From positions 653,718,957 through 653,782,956 of the forward strand of contig NC_133666.1 of the NCBI RefSeq assembly GCF_037893015.1: a stretch of 64,000 nt of DNA, in the 5' to 3' direction. A program made the position numbers and the translations under genes. Below the pieces are notes generated by a model. The model was not told where the DNA came from, did no database searches, and saw nothing but the letters and a program-made list of their open reading frames with translations. This document shows positions 1 through 11,605 of this stretch, piece by piece (position 1 is the first letter of the stretch; each line of letters opens with the position of its first letter). This DNA is from Macrotis lagotis. Its lineage: Eukaryota > Chordata > Mammalia > Peramelemorphia > Peramelidae.

Positions 1-205
1 AGATGGCAAGGGAGCTGGGGAAGACTCCAGAGGTCTCTCCATTGTCCCTGGAACTGGAACGTGTTGCTTTGCCCATACTCAGATCTAGATCACAACCTAG
101 AGCCCTATACTGCCATAGAGAGCAGGGACCCTCCTCACAGCTCCAGAGCAGAGGGGAGTGCTTGCCATCATCTACAAACCAGAGCACAAGCTAGGAGAGT
201 AGTAA

Positions 206-525
206 TGGCGATGTTAATCTTTGTCTTTCATTCTCAAAAAAGACCATGACATCAGGATGGTGATGCCATGACAAACAAATGTATTGGATTTGAGTAAGGG
301 GGTGTTGTGCTACATTACCAGCCTTATGTTCTCCTCCAGAGCCTTCTGGGTTCAGTGACCAGATATGAACCAGGATGACCAGAGATGGCCCTGGATGTGA
401 AGTAATCAGGGTTAAGTAACTTGCCCAAGGTCAAACAGCTGTGCCCCAGAGGCTGAATATGAACTCTTGTCCTCTTGATTCCAGGGCCAGCGTTCTATCC
501 ACTGAGCCATCTAGCTGCCCTTCAA
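206..525 (-). mobile_element. RTE-tailed tRNA SINE (RTESINE-like), copy 1
   Basis: Read on the minus strand it starts with a tRNA-like head (gggcagctagatggctcagt) and ends with a tail resembling the 3' end of the RTE LINEs in this window (gatgtcatggtct…gagaatga). An 11-bp target-site duplication with one mismatch flanks it: gagagtagtaa (195–205) and gagagcagtaa (526–536). It lies in the 5' UTR-like part of HAL1 copy A. Confidence 0.75.
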
Positions 526-972
526 GAGAGCAGTAAGTAGGAGCCTTAAAGGAATTGAGGTCCCTGGGAGGGTATCCCAAAATCCCTCAAAAGCTTGGGA
601 AACTGCATTAAAATCAGGTCATGGATTGGGGAAATGAGCAAACAATAGACAAAAAAAGAATCTGACCATAGACAATTACTTTAGAGGATCAAAATACTCA
701 CTCAAAAGGTGACAAAGTCAAAGTTTTTTGTATCCAAAGCCTCCAAGAAAAATAGGAATTGGTCTCAGGCTAAAACACAGCTCAAAAAAGATTATGAAAA
801 TCAATTGATAGAGGTAAAGGAAGAATTGGAAAGAAAAATGAGAGCAATATATGAAAACCAAATCAGCAACTTGGTGGAGATACAAAAAAAATACCAAAGA
901 AAATATGGTAAAAACTAGTTTAGGTCAAATGAAAAAAGCAATCCAAAAGGTCAGTGAGGAGAAGAATAACTT

Positions 973-1965
973 TTTGAGTACTGTGGATAAGTTCACTTAC
1001 CTTGGAAGTGATCTTTCCAAGGAGGTAAATATTGACAATGAAGTTGACACAGGCATTGCCTGAGTTAGCTCAATATTTAGGAGACTCCGAAAGAAAGTAT
1101 GGGAGAGAAGAGGTATTAGACTGAATACTAAACTGAAGGTCTACAGAGTCATTGTGCTGACCTCATTGCTATATGCCTGTGAAACCTGGACAGTCTATCA
1201 GCACCATGTCAGGAAACTGAATCACTTCCATTTAAATTGTCTTAGGAAGATTCTGAAGGTCACCTGTCAGGAGAAGATTCAAGACACTGAGGTCCTTTCT
1301 TGAGCTAAACTGCCTAGCATTCCACCATTACTATAGAAAGTGCAGGGTGGCTAGGTGGTGCAGTGGATAAAGCACCGGACCTGGAGTCAGGAGTACCTGG
1401 GTTCAAATCTGGTCTCAGACACTTAATAATTACCTAGCCATGTGGCCTTGGGCAAGCTACTTAACCCCATTTGCCTTGCAAAACAAACTAAAAATAAAAT
1501 GCGGCTATGATGGGCTGGACACATTGTTAGAATGCCAGATATATGCTTGCCAAAAAAGACTATTTTATGGAGAAGTCACACAGGGCAAGTGCTCACAAGG
1601 GGGTCAAAAGAAGTGATACCAAGAGATCCTGAAAGTCTCATTGAAAAACTTTAGAATTGACTGCACAGCAAGGAAGATCCTGGTACAGGAGACCTTGGAA
1701 CAGGACCATTCAGCATGGCATGCCCTCATCAGTGAGGAGCTGTACTCTATGAGGAAGGCAGAAGTGAAGCAGCTCAAAGGAAACATGACATCTATAACTG
1801 TAGAGTACTCACCTCAGATGTTCACATGGACTATTTATGCCCAACCTGTGGAAGAGCATTCAGAGCTCATATTGGTCTGATCAGCCACAATATGACACAC
1901 TGCCATTTGTCTCAAACATAGTGGTGTCATTTTGATCTTCTTTGATAATGAAATACAAGAACCAA
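973..1965 (+). mobile_element. RTE-clade LINE, 5'-truncated 3' fragment
   Basis: The fragment encodes the C-terminal part of an RTE reverse transcriptase: an STVDKFTYLGSDLSKE stretch, then LLYACETWTVYQ, then the AHIGLISH-type end (1858–1885). It closes with an RTE tail near 1921–1965. It sits inside ORF1 of HAL1 copy A, between gaagaataac and aaaaagcagaattg, which are contiguous in the other HAL1s. A WSINE interrupts it. The frame is broken. Confidence 0.75.
1346..1500 (+). mobile_element. WSINE1-like SINE inside the RTE fragment
   Basis: It has the tRNA-derived head ggctaggtggtgcagtggat (box A-like), box B gggttcaaatc, the body cacttaataattacctagc, and an A-rich tail near 1480–1500. The RTE sequence gaaagtgc / aatgcggctatgatgg resumes on either side. 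It belongs to the 'aaagcac / gggttc / atttgcc' subtype. Confidence 0.85.
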
Positions 1966-2364
1966 TTTTTAAAAAGCAGAATTGACCAGATGGAAAAGGA
2001 GATTTAAAAAGTTCTCTAAAGAAAATAACCCTTTCAAATGTAGAATGGAAGTGAGGGAAGCTGATAAATTTGTGAGAAATTAAGAAACAATAAAACAAAA
2101 CCAAAAGGATAAAAACTAGAAGAAAAGGTGAAATATCTCACTGGAAAAACAACTGATCTGGAAAACACATTCAGGAGAGATAATTTTAAAATTATTGGGC
2201 TACCTGAAACTCATGACCAGTAAAAAGGCCTGGACTTCATTTTTCAAGAATTAATACAGCAAAATTGCCCTGAAATCCTAGAAGCAGAAGATATAATAGA
2301 AACTGAGGGAATTCACTGATCAACTTCTGAAAGAGATGCTAAAAGAAAAACTCCCAGGGATAGC

Positions 2365-2809
2365 TGTGTGGTTTGTAACCTCCTTAAATAAATTTCAGAG
2401 ATTTCTTAAGGTCTGAAGAGAAAGTCTTTATTTGATTCTCAAGAAGCCGAGATGGGAGAGAAGGGCAATGAGACATGAGCAACAGGAACAATATATATGG
2501 TTCCTAACATGATCTCCCCACTACCACTGATCCATCCTCATTAGTTAAGAATGTGGTCTTCACAAACTAAGTGTATAAACTAATTTAAAGAAAACCATGT
2601 AATCCAAACAGAGGCATGTATCTCCTCCAGGAGATGTATGGATGTCTGGACCCAGTGGATAAGGAACTAGATATTAGATCAGTTTGCTCTTGCATTCACT
2701 GACATCCCAGAAGGGGGGGGAGGGCAGGGCAGAAGAGACATAACCCAAAGCTCAGCTTATTCTAATCTATAATATTTTCCTGAAGAAATATCAGACTTTG
2801 TCCCATTCA
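2365..2809 (-). mobile_element. Solo LTR of an endogenous retrovirus (fossil)
   Basis: This 445-bp block interrupts the C-terminal part of HAL1 copy A ORF1. On the minus strand it runs from TG to CA, carries an AATAAA-type polyadenylation signal in its second half, and is flanked by the 4-bp duplication tagc (2361–2364 and 2810–2813). A 4-bp duplication suits a class I (gamma-like) ERV. It is younger than the HAL1 that it splits. No internal viral sequence is present. Confidence 0.6.
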
Positions 2810-3640
2810 TAGCCAAACTCCAAAACTCCCAAGTCAAAGAGAAAATACTAAAAGCTGCCAGGAACAAACAATTCAACTACCATGACTCTATAGTCAGGAT
2901 TACACAGGATCTGGCAGCATCTACATTAAGGGCATGCAGGACTTGGAATATGATATTCCAGAAGGCAACAGATTTTATTTTACACCTGAGAATCAACTAC
3001 CCAGCAAAATTGAACATTCTCTTTCAGGGGAAAAGATAGATTTTCAAAGAAACAGGGGACTTTTAAACTTTCCTATGGAAACAATTACAGCTTAACAGAA
3101 AGTTTGATCTCCAAGTACAAGGACTCAGGGAAACTATAGAGGTAGTGGAAGAGAAGGACTAATTATGAGGAATTTAATGATGTTGAACTGCTTGTATTCC
3201 TGCATGGGAAGAAGATACTGATAACTCATATGAACTTTCTCATTTATAAGAGCTGTTAGAAGGAGCATATATAGACAAGGCACAAGAAGGAGCTGAATAT
3301 AATGGTATAATATAGTAAAAAGATGGAGTCAATGGGTAAAAAAAAAAGTACTGGGAGGAAGAGAAAGGAGAGGAAGAAAGGGCCAAGATATTTCACATAA
3401 GAGTCAAGAAAAAGCTTTTACAATGGAGTGGAATAGGGGAAGGCAAGGGAGAATGAGTGAGCCTTCATTCTCATCAGAAATGGCTCAGAGAGGAAATAAC
3501 ATACACACTTAATCGAGTATAGAAATCTATCTTACCCTAGAGAAAAATGAGAGGAAAGGGATGGGATGAGGGGGAATGGGAAGAGGGAAGGGGGAAGAGT
3601 AGGTGATAGAAGAGAGGAAAGAAGGATGATTTATGATCTA

Positions 3641-3954
3641 TTTTAAAATTATTTCAAAGAGAAACTCATTTTCACTTAAGAATGTTTGAGTCATTATTTT
3701 ACTATTAACAGAAAGTTAAAACTATTTTATGTGTAAGTCATTTGATTTCATTTAAATCACTGGATACTCTGTTCTAAAATGATTATCAAATGTATATGTT
3801 ACAAACTCAAATTAATTTGTCAGTCTTTAATGAATTCATTTTTGTAGTGGAAATTTTATGGAAGTCTATTTTTTTATTATGTGGAGTAGCATTCTACAAA
3901 TGGATGATTAAAAGGAATAAGATGTCAAAAACAAAATTAAGTTAATTCCTATTT
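3641..3954. other. AT-rich sequence, nothing recognised
   Basis: I see no long open frame, recognisable repeat or RNA here. Confidence 0.5.
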
Positions 3955-4155
3955 AGTCATTTTTTAAAAAAATATTTATTCATTTTCATATTATTATTAC
4001 AATAGTCTTTTGGTAAAAGTAAGTATAATCCCCTGTCCCCTGACAAAGAAAGAAGAATCTCAAGAAAAATAAAGTAAGAGGGAAAAAAGTGTACTTCAGT
4101 CTGAGTTCAGTTTGTCTCTGGGATGGATAGCATTCTTTATCATAAGTCCATCAGA
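3955..4155 (-). mobile_element. HAL1/L1 3' terminal fragment (no SINE modules)
   Basis: It matches the 3' end of HAL1 copy E (39,349–39,570) in the same orientation. Shared landmarks are the aataaagtaa(a/g)aggaaaaaa stretch and tttatgataagtccatca. It is severely 5'-truncated. It lacks the second and third antisense SINE-like modules found in copies B and D. Confidence 0.6.
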
Positions 4156-4321
4156 GGGGTGGTTAGGTGGTGCAATGGACAGAGCACCAGCCCTGGAGTC
4201 AGGGGGACCTGAGTTCAAATCCAACCTTAGACACTTAATAATTACATACCTGTGTGGCCTTGTACAAGCCACTTACCCCTATTTGCCTTGCAAAAACCTA
4301 AAAAACAAACAAACAAAACAA
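4156..4321 (+). mobile_element. WSINE1-like SINE
   Basis: It has the full tRNA-like head, box B gagttcaaatcc, the cacttaataattac body, ccttgcaaaaacc, and an (AAAC)n tail. It abuts the HAL1/L1 tail fragment. Confidence 0.85.
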
Positions 4322-5284
4322 AATATACCTATGATAATTCCAAAATACTAATGTAATCCTTATTTATGTCATGGAATGGCAACAAATATAAATCAAACAT
4401 CAAGATCCTTTCTATTTGTAATTTAAGTACTTTTAATATTGACCCGGTGTCAAAATACATCACAAACAGTAACTTTGAAAAATAGAAACTTTTCTATGAC
4501 AATTATAAGCAATTCCATCACATTATTGTAATGAATTAGCTCAGATTTGAAAATTTAGTAGGTCTCATAAAAATCATATGAGGAAATAGAACTTTTCAAA
4601 AGTTTTTTTCTGAGTTATTACTCTAAAAAAAGCAACAAATATTCCTGATTTTAAAAAGATAATGCATTAATTGTAAACTTGTAAAGTGATAAAACATCTT
4701 TCTTATTCAATATTTAAGCAAAAATAAATAAACCCCTAAAAGTTCTTGGTTGTATCATTTTCCTTGAGCTAAAAGGAAAGGTCTGTTTGCTTAAGATAGG
4801 AAGAAGACACTCAATGACAAAACTCACTCATTACATTCCTCTTTATTACAAGTTTATCACCGGCAATTATCCTATATTAAATCTTCAAATTAAACCATAT
4901 TTCTTAATATAAGAACATCTAGGAATATCACATTTTAAAACTTAAAATCCTCTCATATTATTATCATTTTTAGTAATGCACAGCAAATCAGTCCATGTAT
5001 GGTTATCTAATTTAAAAGATCATCTTTTAGCTTTAATACATTTTTTAATTTATGTAATCCTGATTCTTTTCTCTTCACATATAAATTTTGGATTAAATCA
5101 AATGAAATCTGAACTTACAGATCCTTAACTCCTGATATCTATGTCTATATATAAAACTATATAGATATATAGATATATATTTCTCTCTTTTTCTTCCTAT
5201 AAAGCAAAAACAACAAAAATAACCCCCCCAAAAAACCCTAACTAAAAACAGTTACCATCAGAATAGGATTTTCAGCTTCCATTC
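4322..5284. other. AT-rich sequence, no feature recognised
   Basis: It contains only short ORFs and A/T runs, with a TA-rich patch near 5140–5180. Nothing here resembles an exon or a known repeat. Confidence 0.5.
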
Positions 5285-6143
5285 TTTTTTTTCAAAACAT
5301 TTATTTTTTTTTAATTTTGCAGTTTTTCCCCACAGAAGGCAGTTTTGATAATCTTTACATTGTTTCCATGTTATACATTGATCAAAATTGAATGTTAGGA
5401 AAAAAATCATATCCTTAAGGAAAAAAATAAAATATAAATATTATAAGATATAAGATAACTTTTTAAAAATTAAGGTGATTGTCTTTGGTCTTTATTTAAA
5501 TCCCACAATTCTTTCTTTGGATACAGATGGCATTCTCCATTGCAAATCCCTTAAAATTGTGCCTGATTGTTGCACTGATGGAATGAGCAGGTCCATTAAG
5601 GTTGATCATTACCCCTATGTTGCTGTTAGGGTGTACAGTGTTCTTCTGTTTCTGCTCATCTCATTCAGCATCAGTTCATAAAAATATTTCCAGGCTTCAC
5701 TGACATCCCATCCCTCTTGATGGGATTTCTAATAGAACAACAGTGCTACATGACATACATATACCACAATTTATTAAGCCATTCCCCGATTGATAGACAT
5801 TCAATTGATTTCCAGTTCTTTGCCACCGCAAACAGGGCTGCTATAAATATTTTTGTACAAGTGATGTTTTTACCATTTTTCATGATCTCTTTAGGGTATA
5901 GAGCAGTAGAGATATTGCTGTATCAAAGGGTATGCACATTTTTGTTGCCCTTTGGGCACAATTCCAAATTGCTCTCCAGAAAGTTTGGATAAGTTCACAG
6001 CTCCACCAACACTGTATTAATGTCCCAGATTTCCCATATCCCTTCCAATACTGATTATTGTCCTTTCTGGTTATATTGACCAATCTGAGAGGTGTTAGTG
6101 GTACCTCAGAGATGCTTTAATTTGCATTTCTCTAATCAGTTAA
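5285..6143 (-). mobile_element. L1 LINE 3' UTR fragment
   Basis: This is the antisense of the marsupial L1 3' region. It shows the landmarks also present in the other L1 copies: cattccccgattgatagaca, gtttggataagttcacagct and aatttgcatttctctaatca. It ends abruptly near 6143, so it is 5'-truncated. Confidence 0.7.
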
Positions 6144-8090
6144 GCTTCTATTCTTTATTCTAAAATCAAACACTTATTTCATAAGAACTCACCAAATCAG
6201 CACTCTTTTCTGATGCTAGAATTCAAGCTACCTCAAACTTGAGGCAATCCTAAATTATTTCAAATCTGGGTTCCATACTCCCAGAAAGATTTGTTTTGTT
6301 TTTATTTTTTATATATAAATGTACACACAGGTATTATATTTTCTTAAAACTTACTCATACCTTCTTCACATGCTTAAGACCATCTTTCCTGTTAAATTCA
6401 CCTCTTTTTTGGTCTTAGAAAAACCCCAACCTGTCATAACTTCATTTTCCTTTTAACCTTTCCTATTCTCTTCCCATTTCTTTCAAGATCCATTTTTGCA
6501 AGTTTCCTTTTTACTCTTTCAATTTACTGCTGTTTAACCATATTTTAGACTATTTTTCTTTCTCATAAATATCCCCTTTTATATTTTAGCAATATAGTTA
6601 TTAACAGTCCTTATTCTTACACCCAAACAGTAATTAAATATTTTAAACTTATCTATCACACTAAAATTTTCTTATAATTCCGATATCCCTTAAACTATTC
6701 ACAACTCAGCAACAAAACATTTTCATGTTACTTTATAAATTTATAGAGAAGAATAAGATATGTTCATTTAAAATTTAAAATACAGATTTTAAAATGTATT
6801 TGTTTTATATATACTTTTCATTCAAATTCCAAATGTCTACAATATAATTTTTATAACAGAACATTTTACATAAAATAATCCTTGATTTGTAATTTTTAAA
6901 TGCCCAATTGAACCTAAATATTTTTCTATTGTTTTTAAAATAAAATTTCAGTTCAGAATAGCAGCTAGACTGTGCTATCTTTTTTAGATTTAGAGAAAGG
7001 AAGAATTGAGTGATACCAAAGAGAAAACTTCCAATGTGAGAGAGATAAGAGGAAGGAACAGCTACAGAGGGAGAGGCTATGCAGCAAGGTTTAAGACTTG
7101 AATGGACCAGTTTTAAATAGCAAAAACAAGACAGTCTTTTTTCATTCTAGGAGAGAAATATAATTCCCCCCCCCCCCATTTTAAGCTAAGAGAGAAAAAA
7201 ATCATAGAAGGAGAAAATACCTCTCTCATTTCAGAGAGAGAAACACGATGTCACAGTTGATCAAATTTAAGCAATAGACACAAAAAAAGTAATCACTGGG
7301 CTAGGAAAATTCACTTTTCCCAGCTAGAAAGTGGAAGAGAATTTCAGTCTTTCACTGACTTGTCACCAGTGGCTTTGAGAAGAGGCTGAGGGAGAAGGAG
7401 AGAGAGAGGGAGAGAAACAAAACCTGCCAGTCAATTAGAACAAAATTTAAGAAAGTTAGGAAGAGAAAAATAGAACTTTTTTGTACTTCAAAAGCAACAT
7501 AATTTTCAGGAAAATCTGTTCTGTGGCACCAAATTGTGAGTTTTTGGAAAAGAAAAAGATCTAATTTGAAAAGGAAGATTGAAGAAGAAAACTGGTCAAA
7601 CACAAAGACATAATAGCAAGTCTGACCAGGTAGAGATAACTGATTCTGCCTGTACCACATAGAACACACAATTTAAAACAAACACCTACAAAACACATAG
7701 ACTGAGTCAGAGTACCTTGAACCAGAGAGGCCTTTGAACTCCAGGAAAAATTCACATCACTCTGACAATAGACAGACCCCAAAATACAAAGACAATAGGT
7801 TGCCAGACAAGCCCATATATTCATGAGAAATTCCACAAAAATCTAGTGCTTAACACTTTCAAAAAAGAAATATTACACTTAGATCTAGGGATAAGTGTTC
7901 TGCACTCACCACACAGGAAAACAAAGGCAATTACTACAAAAGGTGATAATCCCCTAATGAACCAGAGGTAAAATTCAGAGAATATTTATTTTTCAAATAA
8001 AACAATTGAGTTGAAAAAATGGTAGCCCCGCCTTATTCCAAGGCCAGTTTTGGCTAGAGTCAGTCGTTTTGGGGGATCCCAAATCCAGCA
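6144..8090. other. Unassigned AT-rich block
   Basis: 6144–6960 is AT-rich with nothing recognised. 6960–8090 is purine-rich with repeated gagagaa motifs, a C10 run near 7170 and a minus-strand open stretch (7352–7669) that resembles no protein I know. It could be an old repeat whose family I cannot name. Confidence 0.4.
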
Positions 8091-8235
8091 TTTTTTTAAA
8101 AGTTTTTGCAAGGTTAAATGACTTACCCAAGATCACAGAGCTAGGTAATTATTAAGTGTCTGAGGTCAGATTTTAACTCAGGTCCTCCTGACTCCAGGGT
8201 TGGTGCTTTATCTACTGCACCACCTTGCTTACCCC
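8091..8235 (-). mobile_element. WSINE1-like SINE
   Basis: Reverse-orientation SINE: a T-rich tail, gcaaggttaaatgac, the aattattaagtgtctgagg body and the tRNA-like head ending near 8235. Confidence 0.8.
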
Positions 8236-8697
8236 ATATCCAGCATTGTTACCCCATTTTTAAGTCAAAATTGTTTAAACCCATATCTGTTTACATAAAA
8301 CACTGGTTCAGAATAGAGCTAGAATTTTAAAAGATACAGACCTCTTTTCTCCCAAGGAGCCTGTCTGACTACAGACTAAGAACCTGTTTTATAGACCTCT
8401 TTTCTTCTAAGCAGCACATCTGAATCCAGAGGTCTTCCCCCTCCTCAAAATTCCCATTTATTCAAGTTCACACTGTGTCATTATTGTTAAACAAATTTCC
8501 TTAAGCTTTAATTAAAAACAACTAAAGTTAGTTTTATCCATGAAGTTTTATTTTCTAGTATCATATTGAACTCATGGATAGATGATATTGTTAAAGATAC
8601 CAACCTTGATGCATAATTTTGGGGACATTATATACAGAAAGAACAAACTGAGTTAGGCAACCAATAAGATTTCATATTCTAATAAGTTAGGCAAACA
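8236..8697. other. Unassigned sequence with a short internal duplication
   Basis: Two similar units begin agacctcttttct (near 8339 and 8394), each followed by a related stretch of about 40 bp. No gene is recognised. Confidence 0.4.
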
Positions 8698-10615
8698 GAT
8701 TTAGGAAAGATAATTTTAAAATTATTGGAATACCTGAAAGTCATGATCAGGAAAAGAGCCTTGACATCATTTTCACAGAATTACTACAGGAAAATTGCCC
8801 TGATATTCTAGAAGCAGAGGGCAAAACAGAAATGGAGAGAATCCACCGATGTCCCTGAGAAAGAGATCCAAAAAACAACCCCCCAGGAATATTATAGCCA
8901 AGTTCCAGAACTCCCAAGTCAAAGAGAAAATATTACAAGCAGCCAGAAGAACACAATTCAAATACTGTGGAGTTGCGATCAGGATCTCACAGGACTTAGC
9001 AGCAACTACATTAAAAGCTAGTGGGGCTTGGAATATAATATACCAGAAGGCAAAAGAGCTTAGAATGCAACTGAGAATCAACTACCCAGCAAAACTGAAT
9101 GTCCTCTTCCAGGGTAAAAGATGGACTTTCAATGAGCCAGGGGAATTTCAAATGTTCCTGTTGGAATGGCCAGAGCTGAACAGAAGGTTTGATCTTCAAA
9201 TACAGGACTCAGGTGAAGCATAGAGATTGAAGGAGAAGAGGAAAATATGAGGGACTTAATGATGATGAACTGCATATATTCCTGTATAGAAAAATGACAC
9301 TGATAATACTCATATGAACTTTCTCAATTAACAGAGCAGGTAAAAGGAGCTTTTATAGATGAAGCACAAGAGAAAGCTGGATTTGAAGATAAAATATGGT
9401 GTAAAAATGGAGTCAATAGAAAAAAGGGAAATGTAATGGGAGAAAGAAAAAGGAGAGGGGGGAATAGGCCAAGATATTTCATATAATAAGATTTTTCTTT
9501 ATTACAGTGAGCTATTGCAATGATATGGAAGTGGGGAAGGCAAGGGGGAATGAGGGAATCTTCGCTCTCATCAGAGGTAGCTAGGAGAGGAAACAGCATA
9601 TATACTCAATAGGGTATAGGCATCTGGAGTAAGAAGGAGTGGGGGGACAGGGAGAAGGGAGGTAATGTGAGTGATGGAGGAGAGCATGGACCATGGGGGC
9701 AGAGTGGTCAGATATAACACATTTTCTTTTTTACTTCTTGCAAGGGGCTGGGATTGGATGGCCTGTCCAGGACCATAGGGCCAGGTGGATGCTGGGTCTA
9801 AGGGGTGGTATGGGGACTTGGGGCCTCTTGACCCCAGGGCCAGGAATCTGTCTGCTGTGCCACTCAGCTACCCTACAGCAGAGTCAGAGTGAAAGGAGAG
9901 AGAAAATATAGTACATGGTAGTGGAGAAATACAAAAGGAGGGAGTTGCGATCAGCAATGGCAACAGTGGAAAAATATGAAAGGAACTTTTGTGATGGACT
10001 TATCATAAAAAATGTGATCCACCTACAACAGAGTTGGTGGTGTTGGAACACAAACTGAAGCACATTTTTTATTATTATTACTTGGGGGGGAGGTGCAGGG
10101 CAAATGGGGCTGGGTGGCCTGCCAGGGGCCACATAGCCGGATGATCGTTGGGTGTCTGAAGCCAGATTTGGACATTTGGACGGGTGCTCCTGGCTCAAGG
10201 GCCAGTGCTCTGTCCGCCACCCGGCCGCCCCTACTATTATTACTATTTTATTTTATTTTGGGTTTTTTTCTTTATTTTTGGTTTTTGCAGGGCAGTGGGG
10301 CTGGGGTGGCTTGCATATCACACAGCTGGGTGATTGTTGGGTGTATGAGGCCGGATATGGGCTCAGGTGCTCCTGGCTCCAGGGCTGGTGCTCTGTCCAC
10401 TGCACCACCTGGCCATACCTACAATTATTTCTATTTTTTTTTATTTTAATTTTATTTTTTCCTCTCCCCTTTACTTTGTTGCTCAAGCAAGTCTATATTT
10501 TTGGAGGGGAGGGGGTATTTTGTTTACTCTTAAACAAGAATATTTTATTAAGGTGTAAAAAAACATTATTTGTACAAAATGAGAATAAATAAATATTAAA
10601 TTAAAAAAAGAAATA
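8698..10615 (+). mobile_element. HAL1 copy B, 5'-truncated in ORF1
   Basis: It starts in the RRM region of ORF1 (IIGIPESHDQEKSLDIIF). An open stretch at 8849–9220 encodes the C-terminal domain, including NYPAKLNVLFQGKRWTFNEP and LNRRFDLQIQDSGEA, followed by the HAL1 3' UTR. No ORF2 is present. The 3' UTR carries three antisense SINE-like modules and ends with AATAAATAAAT and an A-rich stretch. It is very close to copy D through the 3' region. I found no convincing target-site duplication. Confidence 0.85.
9735..10414 (-). repeat. Three antisense SINE-like modules in the HAL1-B 3' UTR
   Basis: Module a is 9735–9875, module b 10,088–10,232 and module c 10,285–10,414. Each reads, on the minus strand, as a tRNA-SINE skeleton: a head with cagtgg/cagagcac, an internal ggag(c/t)cagg, a cacccaa…cacc body and a ccctgc end. 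Against the WSINE, A on the plus strand is very often G (aggtaattattaag versus gggtgattgttggg). The same modules occupy the same places in copy D. Confidence 0.7.
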
Positions 10616-10869
10616 TAGAATAAGACCAGACAGAATGAATTTTTTCCATAAGAAATAATATAATTGGAAATAATTGAAGAAGTTCCCCAGAATTTTCACA
10701 TTTTACTGGGTTAATATTAAGTAATGAGGTTCTTTTGTAATATAGAACCTTAAAACTAAATAGACATGGATAAATATGCAGTTAATTACATAAAAATAAA
10801 ATAAAATTTAACTTCACTTTACCTACATTGAGGGGAGTATCTGGCATTGGGTTGTTGTTTATCATTTTT

Positions 10870-11368
10870 TGATGAATGTATGGAGAGTTTGGTTTCCACG
10901 TGGTAGAGACTGGCATCTCCCTATGCCTATTGAGCCAATGTGCAGGTATGTGAGAGTAAGACAAAAGGGGAGACAAAAGAATTGACTCCAACCAGTCACA
11001 GAACTCAGAGAGGTCTCCCAACCTGATTAGACCTGAGATTAGACCATACCTGCTCCAACCAGTCCTGAGTTGACCTAGGGTCCCTGACCTGAAAGTGTGC
11101 TTGCCTAATGAGATCCAGATATATTACTATATACTCCTCATGTGATGATTGCATTTCATCACATCTATTAGATAACCCTGATGATTCAGACCAATGAGTA
11201 ACTTGAAGGGGAGGAGAGAGCCTATCAAATTGTATATAAGATTGGATATTGTCACAGTTGGGGGATTTTTCCCCACTAGGGGAGATAGCCCTTTTCTGCA
11301 GAAAAATAATAAAAGCCATTTTAATAACTCCAGACTAAATTTTTACAATTATGAGTCATTTATAATAC
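10870..11368 (+). mobile_element. Solo LTR (ERV fossil), related to the LTR at 12.8 kb
   Basis: About 500 bp with a TATA-like tgtatataag (near 11,231) and an AATAAAA signal (near 11,307). Its inner third (acctgattagacctgagatt) and its end (atgagtcattta) match the LTR at 12,836–13,311. Ends are approximate and no duplication was found. No viral coding sequence adjoins it. Confidence 0.5.
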
Positions 11369-11369
11369 T

Positions 11370-11605
11370 TTGTTCTGGAAGAGAACCATGATATCAGGGA
11401 GGTGATGCCATGACATGCAATTGAACTAGATTTGAGTGAAGGGCTACTGTGCGAAGTCACCAGCCTCATTATCTCCTCCAGAGTCATCTGAGTCCAGTGG
11501 TCAGATAGGAATCAGAATAAAGTGAAATGGCCTTAAATGCATTGAGAGACTTAAATCTTTTAAAGTTAAAGACTTTCCCAGTTCACAGTTTGACTGAGGC
11601 AAAGC
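11370..11605 (-). mobile_element. RTE-tailed SINE, copy 2, head-truncated
   Basis: It matches copy 1 and copy 3 through ccatgatatcagggaggtga, gatttgagtgaagg and agtccagtggtcagat. Similarity fades near 11,600 before the tRNA-like head. Confidence 0.65.

Larger units (their letters stand above)
1..3640 (+). mobile_element. HAL1 (ORF1-only L1 derivative), copy A, old and heavily interrupted
   Basis: This is a decayed HAL1 running from the left edge. The 5' UTR-like part is at 1–205 and 526–640. The ORF1 coiled-coil part begins near 620, and 1966–2360 and 2810–3165 match the RRM and C-terminal domain regions of copies C and D. The 3' UTR-like part reaches about 3640. No ORF2 follows ORF1. Many indels break the frame. 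It is interrupted by an RTE-tailed SINE, an RTE fragment holding a WSINE, and a solo LTR, so it is the oldest layer here. The 5' end lies outside the window. Confidence 0.75.

Noticed and set aside
4160-4230. tRNA genes at SINE heads
   Set aside because: Box A- and B-like sequences are present, but the cloverleaf is not intact and the copies have SINE bodies, tails and target-site duplications.
10093-10592. Overlapping ORFs of 118 and 146 codons
   Set aside because: They lie in the SINE-like modules of the HAL1 3' UTR and have no protein similarity.
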